A DNA stretch of 64,000 bases from Chitinophaga solisilvae (GTDB lineage Bacteria; Bacteroidota; Bacteroidia; Chitinophagales; Chitinophagaceae): positions 62,001 to 126,000 of the forward strand of contig NZ_JAABOK010000004.1 of assembly GCF_009928525.1 (NCBI RefSeq), written 5' to 3'. Below are positions 35,422 to 42,357 of the stretch, piece after piece. The position numbers and the translations under genes are program-made. The notes under the pieces were generated by a model, which saw nothing but the letters and a program-made list of their open reading frames with translations, was not told where the DNA came from and did not search any database. Positions within the stretch are counted from its first letter, which is position 1, and each line of letters starts with the position of its first letter.

Positions 35422-36150
35422 ATGAAACTGGATATACTGGCAATAGCTGTACACCCCGACGATGTAGAACTGGGTTGTGCCGGCACATTGATGATACATG
35501 CCCTGCAAGGTATGAAGACCGGCGTAGTAGACCTCACCAGGGGAGAGCTGGGCACCCGTGGTACGCCTGAGTTACGGGAACAGGAAGCGCAGGACGCCGC
35601 TAAAATTATGGGACTGGAAGTAAGGGAAAACCTGGGCCTGGCCGATGGATTCTTTAGAAATGATACCATGGAACAGATGGCTATCATCCGCGCCATCAGG
35701 AAATACCAGCCGGATATAGTGCTTGCCAATGCTATGGATGACCGCCATCCCGATCATGGCCGTGCCGGTAAACTGATTGCAGACAGCTGCTTCCTCGCCG
35801 GACTGCGTAAGATAACCACCGAAGAAGACGGTATCCAGCAGCAGGCATGGCGCCCGAAACAGGTGTTCCATTTCCTGCAGGACCGCTACCACGAGCCGGA
35901 CTTTGTCATAGATATTACCCCTGTTATGGAAAAGAAACTGGAAGCTATCAAGAGCTTCAGTTCCCAGTTCCTGGCAGCCAAAGACCATGAGCCGCAAACC
36001 TATATCTCCGGCGCCAACTTCTTCGACAGTGTCATCTACCGCGCCAAAATGCTCGGTAAAATGGTAGGCGTGGAATACGCAGAAGGCTATACGTCTGCGA
36101 AGATGATCGGCATCAGGAGTATGACGGATCTGATTAATGAAACCACCTGA
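35422..36150 (+). CDS. bshB1: Bacillithiol biosynthesis deacetylase BshB1
   Basis: A 242-residue zinc-dependent LmbE-like deacetylase that removes acetyl from GlcNAc-malate during bacillithiol synthesis. The metal site is visible: H11-PD-D14 (AVHPDDVELGCAG) and H112 in DDRHPDHGRAG. TRGELGTRGTPELR and the C-terminal VEYAEGYTSAKMIG are typical of BshB1. It and the YfiT-like protein at 19337 together imply that the organism uses bacillithiol. The gene stands 47 bases after the plug-like gene. Confidence 0.9.
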   Translation: MKLDILAIAVHPDDVELGCAGTLMIHALQGMKTGVVDLTRGELGTRGTPELREQEAQDAAKIMGLEVRENLGLADGFFRNDTMEQMAIIRAIRKYQPDIVLANAMDDRHPDHGRAGKLIADSCFLAGLRKITTEEDGIQQQAWRPKQVFHFLQDRYHEPDFVIDITPVMEKKLEAIKSFSSQFLAAKDHEPQTYISGANFFDSVIYRAKMLGKMVGVEYAEGYTSAKMIGIRSMTDLINETT

Positions 36151-36154
36151 TAGG

Positions 36155-36274
36155 TAATTACGAATTACGAATTGCGAATTACGAATGAAAGCGGAGAGCA
36201 AAGCGCAGATCATATTTGATCGTTGCTTTGCTCTCCGCTTTCATTCGTAATTCGCAATTCGTAATTTGTAATTA
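36155..36274. repeat. Intergenic inverted repeat 6 (ACGAATT arm type)
   Basis: A 50-bp stem with one mismatch: 36155-36204 against 36225-36274. The outer arm is an array of ACGAATT/GCGAATT heptamers (TAATTACGAATTACGAATTG...), the inner core is AAAGCGGAGAGCAAAGC. The 20-base loop contains GATCA-TATT-TGATC, itself a small hairpin. Located after bshB1. Confidence 0.95.
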
Positions 36275-36299
36275 TTTATCTCAGTAATTCACCATTACT

Positions 36300-37202
36300 A
36301 TGAAAACAATCATCACCTTGTTTTTGACTGCCCTGTTTTTATCGCTCCAGGCGCAACAGCCGGATAGACGTTTGTATAATGTGTTGAAGCCCTTGCTGGA
36401 CGCGCATCACGGAGATGCCGGGGTATATGTGCAACATCTGAAGACGGGGCGAACGGTGGCTATCAATGCAGATACGGTGTTTCCGACGGCAAGTATGATT
36501 AAAATTCCTATACTGGCCGGGGTGTTTAAGCGTATCGGGGAAGGGGGGCTGCAGTACAGGCAGCTGCTGACTTACAGGGATTCGTTGCTGTATGAGGGAG
36601 AGGATTTACTGGGCTCTTTCCGTGACAGTCAGCAGATTACATTGGATAAGGTGGTGATGCTGATGCTGACGATGAGTGACAATACGGCCAGTTTATGGCT
36701 GCAGTCGCTGGCAGGCGGCGGGGCGGTCATCAATGAGTGGCTGGCGCAGCAGGGATTTGAGCATACACGTGTCAATTCCCGGACGAAAGGGAGGGAAGAG
36801 AACCGCAGGATATATGGCTGGGGGCAGACAACACCCCGCGAGATGGCGACGCTGATGAAACGTATTTATAAGGGAGAGGTAGTCAGTAAAGCCGGTAGCG
36901 AGCGGATGTACCGTAATCTTACCCGGAATTACTGGGATACGGAGGGAGTGCTCATGATACCGCCCGGCATCCGTACAGCAAGTAAGAACGGGGCGGTAGA
37001 TGAGTCAAGGTCTGAAGTGCTGATGGTGAATGCACCTCACGGCGATTATGTTTATTGCATTATTACGAAGAATAATAAAGATCAGGGATGGAACCGGGAT
37101 AACGAAGCCTGGCAGTTACTCAGAAAGGTAGGGGCTGCAATATGGCATCATTATGAACCGGACAGCAAATGGGTTCCTGACCCCGGGATGGGGCAATATT
37201 AA
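36300..37202 (+). CDS. Class A beta-lactamase-like serine hydrolase
   Basis: A 300-residue secreted protein (signal peptide to about residue 18) with penicillin-recognising fold. S65-MI-K68 is the nucleophile motif SxxK and S126-D-N128 the SDN motif; a KNG triad replaces the usual KTG. The ExxLN omega-loop, which carries the Glu needed for deacylation in true class A enzymes, is not recognisable, the region instead reading TKGREENRRIYGWGQTTP. It could be a degenerate beta-lactamase or another serine hydrolase/transpeptidase-like enzyme. Confidence 0.78.
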   Translation: MKTIITLFLTALFLSLQAQQPDRRLYNVLKPLLDAHHGDAGVYVQHLKTGRTVAINADTVFPTASMIKIPILAGVFKRIGEGGLQYRQLLTYRDSLLYEGEDLLGSFRDSQQITLDKVVMLMLTMSDNTASLWLQSLAGGGAVINEWLAQQGFEHTRVNSRTKGREENRRIYGWGQTTPREMATLMKRIYKGEVVSKAGSERMYRNLTRNYWDTEGVLMIPPGIRTASKNGAVDESRSEVLMVNAPHGDYVYCIITKNNKDQGWNRDNEAWQLLRKVGAAIWHHYEPDSKWVPDPGMGQY

Positions 37203-37227
37203 ACGGCACAATGGGACCGGCTAAACA

Positions 37228-37353
37228 TTAGATGAACAGATCTCTTGTTGCATCGAATTCATCCTGTTTAATGATGCTGTTTTTGATAAACGGAATCAAA
37301 GCTAGTCCAATCGTGATAATCACCAGTAATACGTATTTCTTTTTCATTTCCAT
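37228..37353 (-). CDS. Predicted small single-TM protein (41 aa)
   Basis: An ORF of 41 codons plus stop starting at ATG 37353 (a second in-frame ATG at 37347). The N terminus is basic (MEMKKKY), followed by one hydrophobic segment (about residues 8-23: VLLVIITIGLALIPFI) and a charged C-terminal tail (KNSIIKQDEFDATRDLFI). It lies antisense-free in a 419-base gap between the beta-lactamase-like gene and ahpC and reads toward the former. No homologue is known to me; composition and topology are the only support. Confidence 0.4.
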   Translation of the reverse strand: MEMKKKYVLLVIITIGLALIPFIKNSIIKQDEFDATRDLFI

Positions 37354-37536
37354 GCTATTAATAATTTCTTCTCACTTATAACTAAATAACGTGCCAAAAA
37401 GATACGGAAATACCATGAAAATGTTAACTCAGTAATAATTTTTTTGATTATAAATCGGGATTCCCTGCTGTAGCCTTTACAGTGGGGGAGGAAAGCACAT
37501 ATATAGAGAATGCCAATGTCTTATTTTAAAAATCTA

Positions 37537-37568
37537 TTTGACTAATAATGAATGTAAAGTGATCTTTG
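37537..37568 (+). promoter_or_regulatory. Promoter of ahpC (TTTG-N20-GATCTTTG)
   Basis: TTTG (37537-37540) and GATCTTTG (37561-37568) are separated by exactly 20 bases, matching the Bacteroidota -33/-7 pattern except for G in place of the first T. It is 54 bases upstream of the ahpC ATG. The same spacing and the same G substitution occur before rpmB. Confidence 0.7.
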
Positions 37569-37621
37569 CGCCGGCAATTGACCAATAGTTTTGTCTGTAA
37601 ATCAAAAATTGATATAGAATT

Positions 37622-38176
37622 ATGAAAAATGTTATTTTATCTGTAGGATCAGAATTTCCGGAATTCAAGAAAACGTCAGTAGTTTCTATCGAAAAGGGTA
37701 AAGAGTTCTATGAACTGTCTTCAGAAGAACTGAAAAGCTCCGGCAAATGGATGGTAATGTTCTGGTGGCCTAAAGATTTCACCTTTGTATGCCCTACCGA
37801 GATTGCAGAATTCAACAAACATGCACAGGATTTTGCTGACCGCGATGCTGTACTGATCGGTGCTTCTACCGACAGCGAATTTGTACACGCTGCGTGGAGA
37901 AGAGATCACGAAGATCTGCGTAACCTGCAGTTCCCTATGCTGGCCGATACTTCCAAATCCCTCGCTACTGAGCTGGGTATCCTGGAAGCAAATGAAAAAG
38001 TTGCTTACCGTGCTACCTACATCGTAGATCCTCAGGGTATTGTTCGTTGGGTTTCCCTGTACGACCTGTCCGTAGGCCGCAGCGTAAAAGAAGTACTGCG
38101 TGTGCTGGATGCACTGCAGACAGATGAGCTGTGCCCTTGCAACTGGACAAAAGGCGAAGCGACCCTTACCGCCTAA
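37622..38176 (+). CDS. ahpC: Peroxiredoxin, alkyl hydroperoxide reductase C of mycobacterial type
   Basis: A 184-residue thiol peroxidase that reduces hydroperoxides. The peroxidatic Cys is C57 in DFTFVCPTEI and the resolving site is C171-P-C173 in ELCPCNW near the C terminus, the CxC arrangement known in Mycobacterium tuberculosis AhpC, which is reduced by AhpD rather than by AhpF. Overall wording (SDSEFVHAAWRRDHEDL, PMLADTSK, VGRSVKEVLRVLDALQ) agrees. The AhpD gene follows at 38320, separated by an inverted repeat. Confidence 0.93.
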   Translation: MKNVILSVGSEFPEFKKTSVVSIEKGKEFYELSSEELKSSGKWMVMFWWPKDFTFVCPTEIAEFNKHAQDFADRDAVLIGASTDSEFVHAAWRRDHEDLRNLQFPMLADTSKSLATELGILEANEKVAYRATYIVDPQGIVRWVSLYDLSVGRSVKEVLRVLDALQTDELCPCNWTKGEATLTA

Positions 38177-38190
38177 TTATTTAATTATCT

Positions 38191-38311
38191 GATTATTTGA
38201 GATTTGGTTATTTGAAATGCAGCGGAGACATGAGCGATATAAGCGATATAAGCAAATGTTGATCTCCGATGCATTTTAAATAATCAAATCTCAAATAACC
38301 ACATCTCAAAT
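38191..38311. repeat. Intergenic inverted repeat 7 (GCAGCGGAGA core, diverged)
   Basis: Left arm 38191-38228 and right arm 38263-38311, stem of about 38 bp with three mismatches (for instance GCAGCGG opposite GCATCGG); loop 38229-38262. The loop contains GCGATATAA repeated twice, matching the loops of copies at 18468 and 27948. It lies between ahpC and ahpD, so transcription of the pair must run through it. Confidence 0.85.
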
Positions 38312-38319
38312 GAATTTAT

Positions 38320-38907
38320 ATGTTTGCAACTACTAATCAGGATACAGCGGTGCAATTGCTGGAGTCTGTAGGACTGGGAGGAACAGCGTTGTCTGTTCGT
38401 TTGCAGGCCCTGGCGACTACAGATGCGCGGTACCTGAAGGATATTAAGATAAATGTGAGCAATGCGCTGAATGCAGCTACATTATCCAGGAAAGAGGCTT
38501 ACCTGATCGGGGTGGCTGTGGCAGTGAATGAAAAGCATGCGGCATTGCAGGTTTCCCTGGAGAAGCTGGCAGTGCAGGAAGGCGCCAATGAAAAGGAGAT
38601 TGCCGAAGTAATCAGCTGTACGTCCCTGATGAATGCCAACAATGTTTATTACCGTTTCAGGCATTTTGTCAACAAAGAGTTTTATACGACTACCCCTGCA
38701 GGTATCCGGATGAGCATTATGGCTAACCCGGTTACCGGAAAAGAATTTTTCGAGCTGCTGAGCCTGGTGGTTTCGGCGCTGAATGGTTGTGAAATGTGTG
38801 TTACCTCTCACGAGGAAACTTTGCTGAAGCATGGTACAGATCAGCAGAAAGTACTGGATGCAGTAAGATTAGGCGCCGTATTACGCAGTCTGATTGTATT
38901 ATTATAA
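38320..38907 (+). CDS. ahpD: Alkyl hydroperoxide reductase D (AhpD/CMD family)
   Basis: A 195-residue all-helical protein of the carboxymuconolactone-decarboxylase/AhpD family. The catalytic dithiol is C157-E-M-C160 with H164 four residues later (CEMCVTSHEE), the same spacing as the CxxCxxxH site of mycobacterial AhpD. It would reduce the oxidised AhpC encoded just upstream. Start at 38320 follows the inverted repeat directly. Confidence 0.9.
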   Translation: MFATTNQDTAVQLLESVGLGGTALSVRLQALATTDARYLKDIKINVSNALNAATLSRKEAYLIGVAVAVNEKHAALQVSLEKLAVQEGANEKEIAEVISCTSLMNANNVYYRFRHFVNKEFYTTTPAGIRMSIMANPVTGKEFFELLSLVVSALNGCEMCVTSHEETLLKHGTDQQKVLDAVRLGAVLRSLIVLL

Positions 38908-39048
38908 AAAATTATTTCCGGCGGGGACGGATGTAAATTAGTTCCATAATTAATTGATTATCATTAATTTGCATTGTGTTTATTTATTAAGTGGGAGCCT
39001 GGTAGCTGCCTGGTTTCAGCTGGATGTGAATAAATTCATTTAATAATA

Positions 39049-39080
39049 TTTGCAAAATCCACAAAAAAGTGTGACTTTTG
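39049..39080 (+). promoter_or_regulatory. Promoter of rpmB operon (TTTG-N20-GACTTTTG)
   Basis: TTTG (39049-39052), a 20-base spacer and GACTTTTG (39073-39080), 20 bases before the rpmB ATG. Same architecture as before ahpC. Confidence 0.65.
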
Positions 39081-39100
39081 CATTCCTAAATTTTTAAATC

Positions 39101-39337
39101 ATGGCAAGAGTATGTCAGGTGACAGGAAAGAAGCCGATTACAGGTCACCATGTTTCCTTCTCCAACATCAAAACAAAGAGAAGGTTTCTGCCTAACCTGC
39201 AGAAAAAGCGTTTTTTCCTGGCGGAAGAAGACAAATGGATATCATTGAAGGTATCTGCTGACGGTTTAAGAACCATCAACAAGAGAGGTTTGTATGCAGT
39301 AGTCAAAGAATTGCGTGCAGCTGGTACGGAAATCTAA
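39101..39337 (+). CDS. rpmB: 50S ribosomal protein L28
   Basis: A 78-residue ribosomal protein of the large subunit. Starts [34 protein letters not shown] and ends in ELRAAGTEI, the normal bL28 pattern including the CxxT N terminus. It leads a three-gene run (rpmB, rpmG, DUF4295) that shares a promoter and a downstream terminator. Confidence 0.96.
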   Translation: MARVCQVTGKKPITGHHVSFSNIKTKRRFLPNLQKKRFFLAEEDKWISLKVSADGLRTINKRGLYAVVKELRAAGTEI

Positions 39338-39368
39338 TTCTAAAGACTCACTTAATTTGTAATACACA

Positions 39369-39551
39369 ATGGCAAAAAAAGGTAATAGAGTGCAGGTAAT
39401 ACTGGAATGTACAGAGCATAAGAACTCTGGTCAGCCAGGAACTTCCCGCTACATCTCTAACAAAAATAAGAAAAATACTCCTGAGCGTCTGGAGTTGAAA
39501 AAGTACAATCCTATTTTAAGGAAAGTTACTGTTCACAAAGAAATTAAATAA
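39369..39551 (+). CDS. rpmG: 50S ribosomal protein L33
   Basis: A 60-residue protein with the family sequence [53 protein letters not shown]. Only one Cys is present, so this is a zinc-independent (C-) type of L33. It lies 31 bases after rpmB. The ensuing gap contains an imperfect hairpin (39562-39605, ATGGTTAATGGCT with AGCCATTAGACCAT). Confidence 0.96.
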   Translation: MAKKGNRVQVILECTEHKNSGQPGTSRYISNKNKKNTPERLELKKYNPILRKVTVHKEIK

Positions 39552-39622
39552 GTAATTGTTGATGGTTAATGGCTGTTTTGCATAGCCATATAGCCATTAG
39601 ACCATAAAAACAATATAATACA

Positions 39623-39796
39623 ATGGCAAAAGCAGCTTCAAAGAACTCGAAAGTAAAAGATGCTAAAGCAGCAGCTGAATCAAAAGTGTGGACTAAGGTA
39701 ATCAGAGCGGTTCGTTCTCCGAAAACCGGTGCATATACTTTCAAAGAAGCAATTGTGCACAAGGATAAAGTGCAGGAGCATATTAATCAAAAGTAA
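39623..39796 (+). CDS. DUF4295 protein (candidate Bacteroidota-specific ribosomal protein)
   Basis: A 57-residue Lys/Ala-rich protein: MAKAASKNSKVKDAKAAAE, a middle KVWTKVIRAVRSPKTGAYTF and a HKDKVQEHINQK end. It is the expected neighbour of rpmG in Bacteroidota. From memory the family was identified in a Flavobacterium ribosome structure as bL38; I could not check this. A terminator follows 24 bases after the stop. Confidence 0.8.
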   Translation: MAKAASKNSKVKDAKAAAESKVWTKVIRAVRSPKTGAYTFKEAIVHKDKVQEHINQK

Positions 39797-39820
39797 TTCG
39801 GCTTTACTAAATAATACTGA

Positions 39821-39850
39821 AAAGCTGTCCCGTCAAACGGACAGCTTTTT
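39821..39850 (+). terminator. Terminator of the rpmB-rpmG-DUF4295 transcript
   Basis: AAAGCTGTCC (39821-39830) pairs perfectly with GGACAGCTTT (39839-39848), followed by further T residues. Located just after the DUF4295 stop. Confidence 0.88.
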
Positions 39851-39949
39851 GTGTTGATATAAGCCGCTGTCAGGGTTAATTCCGTTAGTTTACCGGTTTG
39901 ATGAAATTGTTAACACAAAAGACGTATTTTAGCAACCTGTTTGAATAAT

Positions 39950-39997
39950 GCTGCTGATCAGCAGCCGGATAACCAATTAAAAGGGATATGATATCCC
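39950..39997 (+). other. Two short palindromes in the ftsY leader
   Basis: GCTGCTGATCAGCAGC (39950-39965) and GGGATATGATATCCC (39983-39997) lie 20-67 bases upstream of ftsY. Near them CCAATTAAA occurs twice (39973 and 40000 region). They could be operator sites or leader hairpins; nothing further can be read. Confidence 0.4.
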
Positions 39998-40016
39998 GGC
40001 CCAATTAAACTAAACT

Positions 40017-40979
40017 ATGAGCTTTTTCAAAAATCTATTTTCCAGGGAAAAGAAGGAAAGTCTGGATCAGGGTTTGCAAAAAACCAAAGAAAGCTTCCTG
40101 AGTAAAATAGGTCGCGCTATTGCCGGTAAATCTACCGTAGATACTGAGGTGCTGGATAATCTGGAGGACGCATTGGTTTCTGCAGATGTAGGCGTAGATA
40201 CTACCGTAAAAATCATTGACCGCATCGAACAACGGGTTGCTAAAGATAAGTATTTGGGAACCAGTGAGTTAAGCAGGATATTGCAGGAAGAAATTGCAAC
40301 TATCCTCGTGGATGCACCAGATAGCGGTTTCCGTGATTTTGATGTACCGGCAGGGAAAAAGCCTTATGTAATTATGGTGGTAGGCGTGAATGGTGTAGGT
40401 AAAACCACTACTATCGGTAAGCTGGCATATAACTTTAAAAAAGCCGGTAAGTCAGTATTGCTGGGAGCGGCGGATACTTTCCGCGCTGCTGCCGTAGATC
40501 AGCTGACCATCTGGAGCGAGCGCGCAGGCGTGCCCATTGTGAAACAGCAGATGGGTTCGGATCCGGGAGCCGTGGCTTTTGATACGGTACAAAGCGGCGC
40601 TGCCCGTGATGTGGATGTAATTATCATCGATACCGCTGGCCGCCTGCACAATAAAGCCCATCTCATGGAAGAACTGGGTAAGATTAAACGCGTCATGAAA
40701 AAAGTCATTCCGGATGCGCCCCATGAAGTGCTCCTGGTACTGGACGGCTCTACCGGCCAGAATGCAGTGGAACAGGCCCGGCAGTTTACCGCAGCTACAG
40801 AAGTAACTGCGCTGGCTATTACCAAACTGGATGGAACCGCCAAGGGCGGTGTGGTGCTGGCCATCGCCAACCAGTTTAAAATTCCCGTTAAGTATATCGG
40901 TATCGGCGAAAAAATGGAAGATTTGCAGGTATTCAATAAAGAAGCATTCGTGGATTCTTTGTTTAGTCTAAACGATTGA
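40017..40979 (+). CDS. ftsY: Signal recognition particle receptor FtsY
   Basis: A 320-residue SRP-GTPase that docks ribosome-nascent chain-SRP complexes at the membrane. The N domain comes first; the G domain has GVNGVGKTTTIGKLA, the I-box DTFRAAAVDQL, DTAGRLHNKAHLMEEL and TKLDGTAKGG. Unlike the E. coli protein there is no long acidic N-terminal extension, as in many bacteria. A clear terminator follows 76 bases after the stop. Monocistronic in appearance. Confidence 0.96.
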   Translation: MSFFKNLFSREKKESLDQGLQKTKESFLSKIGRAIAGKSTVDTEVLDNLEDALVSADVGVDTTVKIIDRIEQRVAKDKYLGTSELSRILQEEIATILVDAPDSGFRDFDVPAGKKPYVIMVVGVNGVGKTTTIGKLAYNFKKAGKSVLLGAADTFRAAAVDQLTIWSERAGVPIVKQQMGSDPGAVAFDTVQSGAARDVDVIIIDTAGRLHNKAHLMEELGKIKRVMKKVIPDAPHEVLLVLDGSTGQNAVEQARQFTAATEVTALAITKLDGTAKGGVVLAIANQFKIPVKYIGIGEKMEDLQVFNKEAFVDSLFSLND

Positions 40980-41055
40980 TTTTTATTATTTTGTAAATAG
41001 AGTCGATAGATTTGAATTAAGCCCACCTTTAATTTTACTTTAAGTAAAGAACGTT

Positions 41056-41089
41056 ATCCGGGCTTTTCATCAGGCCCGGATATTTTTTT
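41056..41089 (+). terminator. Terminator of ftsY
   Basis: ATCCGGGC (41056-41063) and GCCCGGAT (41074-41081) form a GC-rich stem around a 10-base loop, followed by ATTTTTTTG. Confidence 0.88.
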
Positions 41090-41152
41090 GGTCACATTTT
41101 TGGTCTCTTTCCGAACACTGCAATAGTTAGTTTATTATAAGTCTGCATTTGT

Positions 41153-41160
41153 TACATTTG
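41153..41160 (+). promoter_or_regulatory. Candidate -7 promoter element for the JmjC-like gene
   Basis: TACATTTG exactly fits TAnnTTTG and lies 38 bases before the ATG. The -33 TTG is not seen at the right distance. Confidence 0.4.
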
Positions 41161-41198
41161 AGTATACATTTTTGTAATCCTATTAACAATTCGTAGTT

Positions 41199-42077
41199 AT
41201 GATCATAAAAAACATAGACCGAGTTGATGACATCACACCAGCAGAATTTAGGAAGAAATATTACGAACCAAGAAAACCAGTAATCATTACAGCAGCAGGA
41301 TTGAGTAAAAACTGGCCTGCCTATCATCAATGGACCTGGGATTATTTCAAATCGATTGTTGGCGAAAAGGAAGTAGGTGTTTATAATAATGAGCGCGCCG
41401 GGGCTAAAACACTGGTGAACGGAGCAGATGACTACATTACCTTTGGCGAATACATTGATATGATCCGGAAGGGCCCGGTTAAGCTCCGCATTTTTCTCTT
41501 CAACATTTTTCAGCACGCACCCCAGCTGGCACAGGATATTGTCTGGCCGGACAAGTATTGCAAAGGCTTCCTTAAAAAATATCCCATGCTTTTCGTGGGC
41601 GGCGCTGGTTCAGTAGCGCATATGCACTACGATATTGATATGTCGCACATCTTCCATACCCAGTTTATCGGAAGAAAGCGGGTATTACTGCTGGACAACA
41701 AACAGTCGCCGCTGATTTACCGGATGCCTTTTACCGTTGAAAGCTCTGCCAGCTTCGTAAACTGGCATGAGCAGCTGGATACGGAACATTTCCCCGCACT
41801 GGAACATGCACAGGGGCTGACTACCATCCTGGAACACGGCGATACCCTGTTTATGCCCGCCGGCTACTGGCATCATATGGAGTATATGGACAGCGGCTTT
41901 GCGATGAGTCTGCGCGCCCTGGATGAAACCCTGACCGGCAAGCTGAACGGGCTGTATCATCTGGTCGGACTGAGAGGTATGAACAACCTCCTGATTAAAC
42001 TGGCGCCGGAGTGGTGGTACCACAAAAAACGCACCCTGGCACGTAAAAGGGCTGAGAAAGCATTGCAACATATCTGA
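41199..42077 (+). CDS. Cupin/JmjC-like Fe(II)/2-oxoglutarate-dependent oxygenase homologue
   Basis: A 292-residue protein of the cupin_8/JmjC-like family. The metal triad is H143-x-D145 (MHYDID) and a distal His in PAGYWHHME (H225 or H226). The N terminus KKYYEPRKPVIITAAGLSKNWPAYHQWTWDYF and the tail LVGLRGMNNLLIKLAPEWWYHKKR are typical. Relatives hydroxylate protein or RNA substrates; which one here cannot be told. The gene is monocistronic, with an inverted repeat after it at 42090-42149. Confidence 0.86.
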   Translation: MIIKNIDRVDDITPAEFRKKYYEPRKPVIITAAGLSKNWPAYHQWTWDYFKSIVGEKEVGVYNNERAGAKTLVNGADDYITFGEYIDMIRKGPVKLRIFLFNIFQHAPQLAQDIVWPDKYCKGFLKKYPMLFVGGAGSVAHMHYDIDMSHIFHTQFIGRKRVLLLDNKQSPLIYRMPFTVESSASFVNWHEQLDTEHFPALEHAQGLTTILEHGDTLFMPAGYWHHMEYMDSGFAMSLRALDETLTGKLNGLYHLVGLRGMNNLLIKLAPEWWYHKKRTLARKRAEKALQHI

Positions 42078-42089
42078 TATGTAAAATAT

Positions 42090-42149
42090 TGATGATCCGG
42101 ATGTTTTAGCGACCTGTTTCGCAGCCGCCGCTGCATATCCGGATCATCA
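42090..42149. repeat. Short inverted repeat downstream of the JmjC-like gene
   Basis: TGATGATCCGGAT (42090-42102) and ATCCGGATCATCA (42137-42149) are perfectly complementary around a 34-base loop with its own possible GC stem. No U-tract follows. It could act as a 3' stabiliser or a two-hit binding site. Confidence 0.6.
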
Positions 42150-42357
42150 TTAAATAATAATGATTTATATTACAAGGAGTTATCTTAAATTTTATAATTC
42201 CCATTTCTTTTCATACCTTTGCACCTTCCTTATTTAACCCCCACTAAGGCTCAAAGTCACGTACAGTAAGTCTGCTGTTTTATTCAATTAGTGTCTGTGT
42301 GTCTTCGTGGCGGTAAGCGGTTCAGGAAACAAACCGCATGTTTTAAAACATTCGCGC

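Noticed and set aside
36155..36274. Rho-independent terminator for bshB1
   Set aside because: The stem is 50 bp with AT-rich outer arms and no U-run; it belongs to the intergenic repeat family instead. It may still slow transcription.
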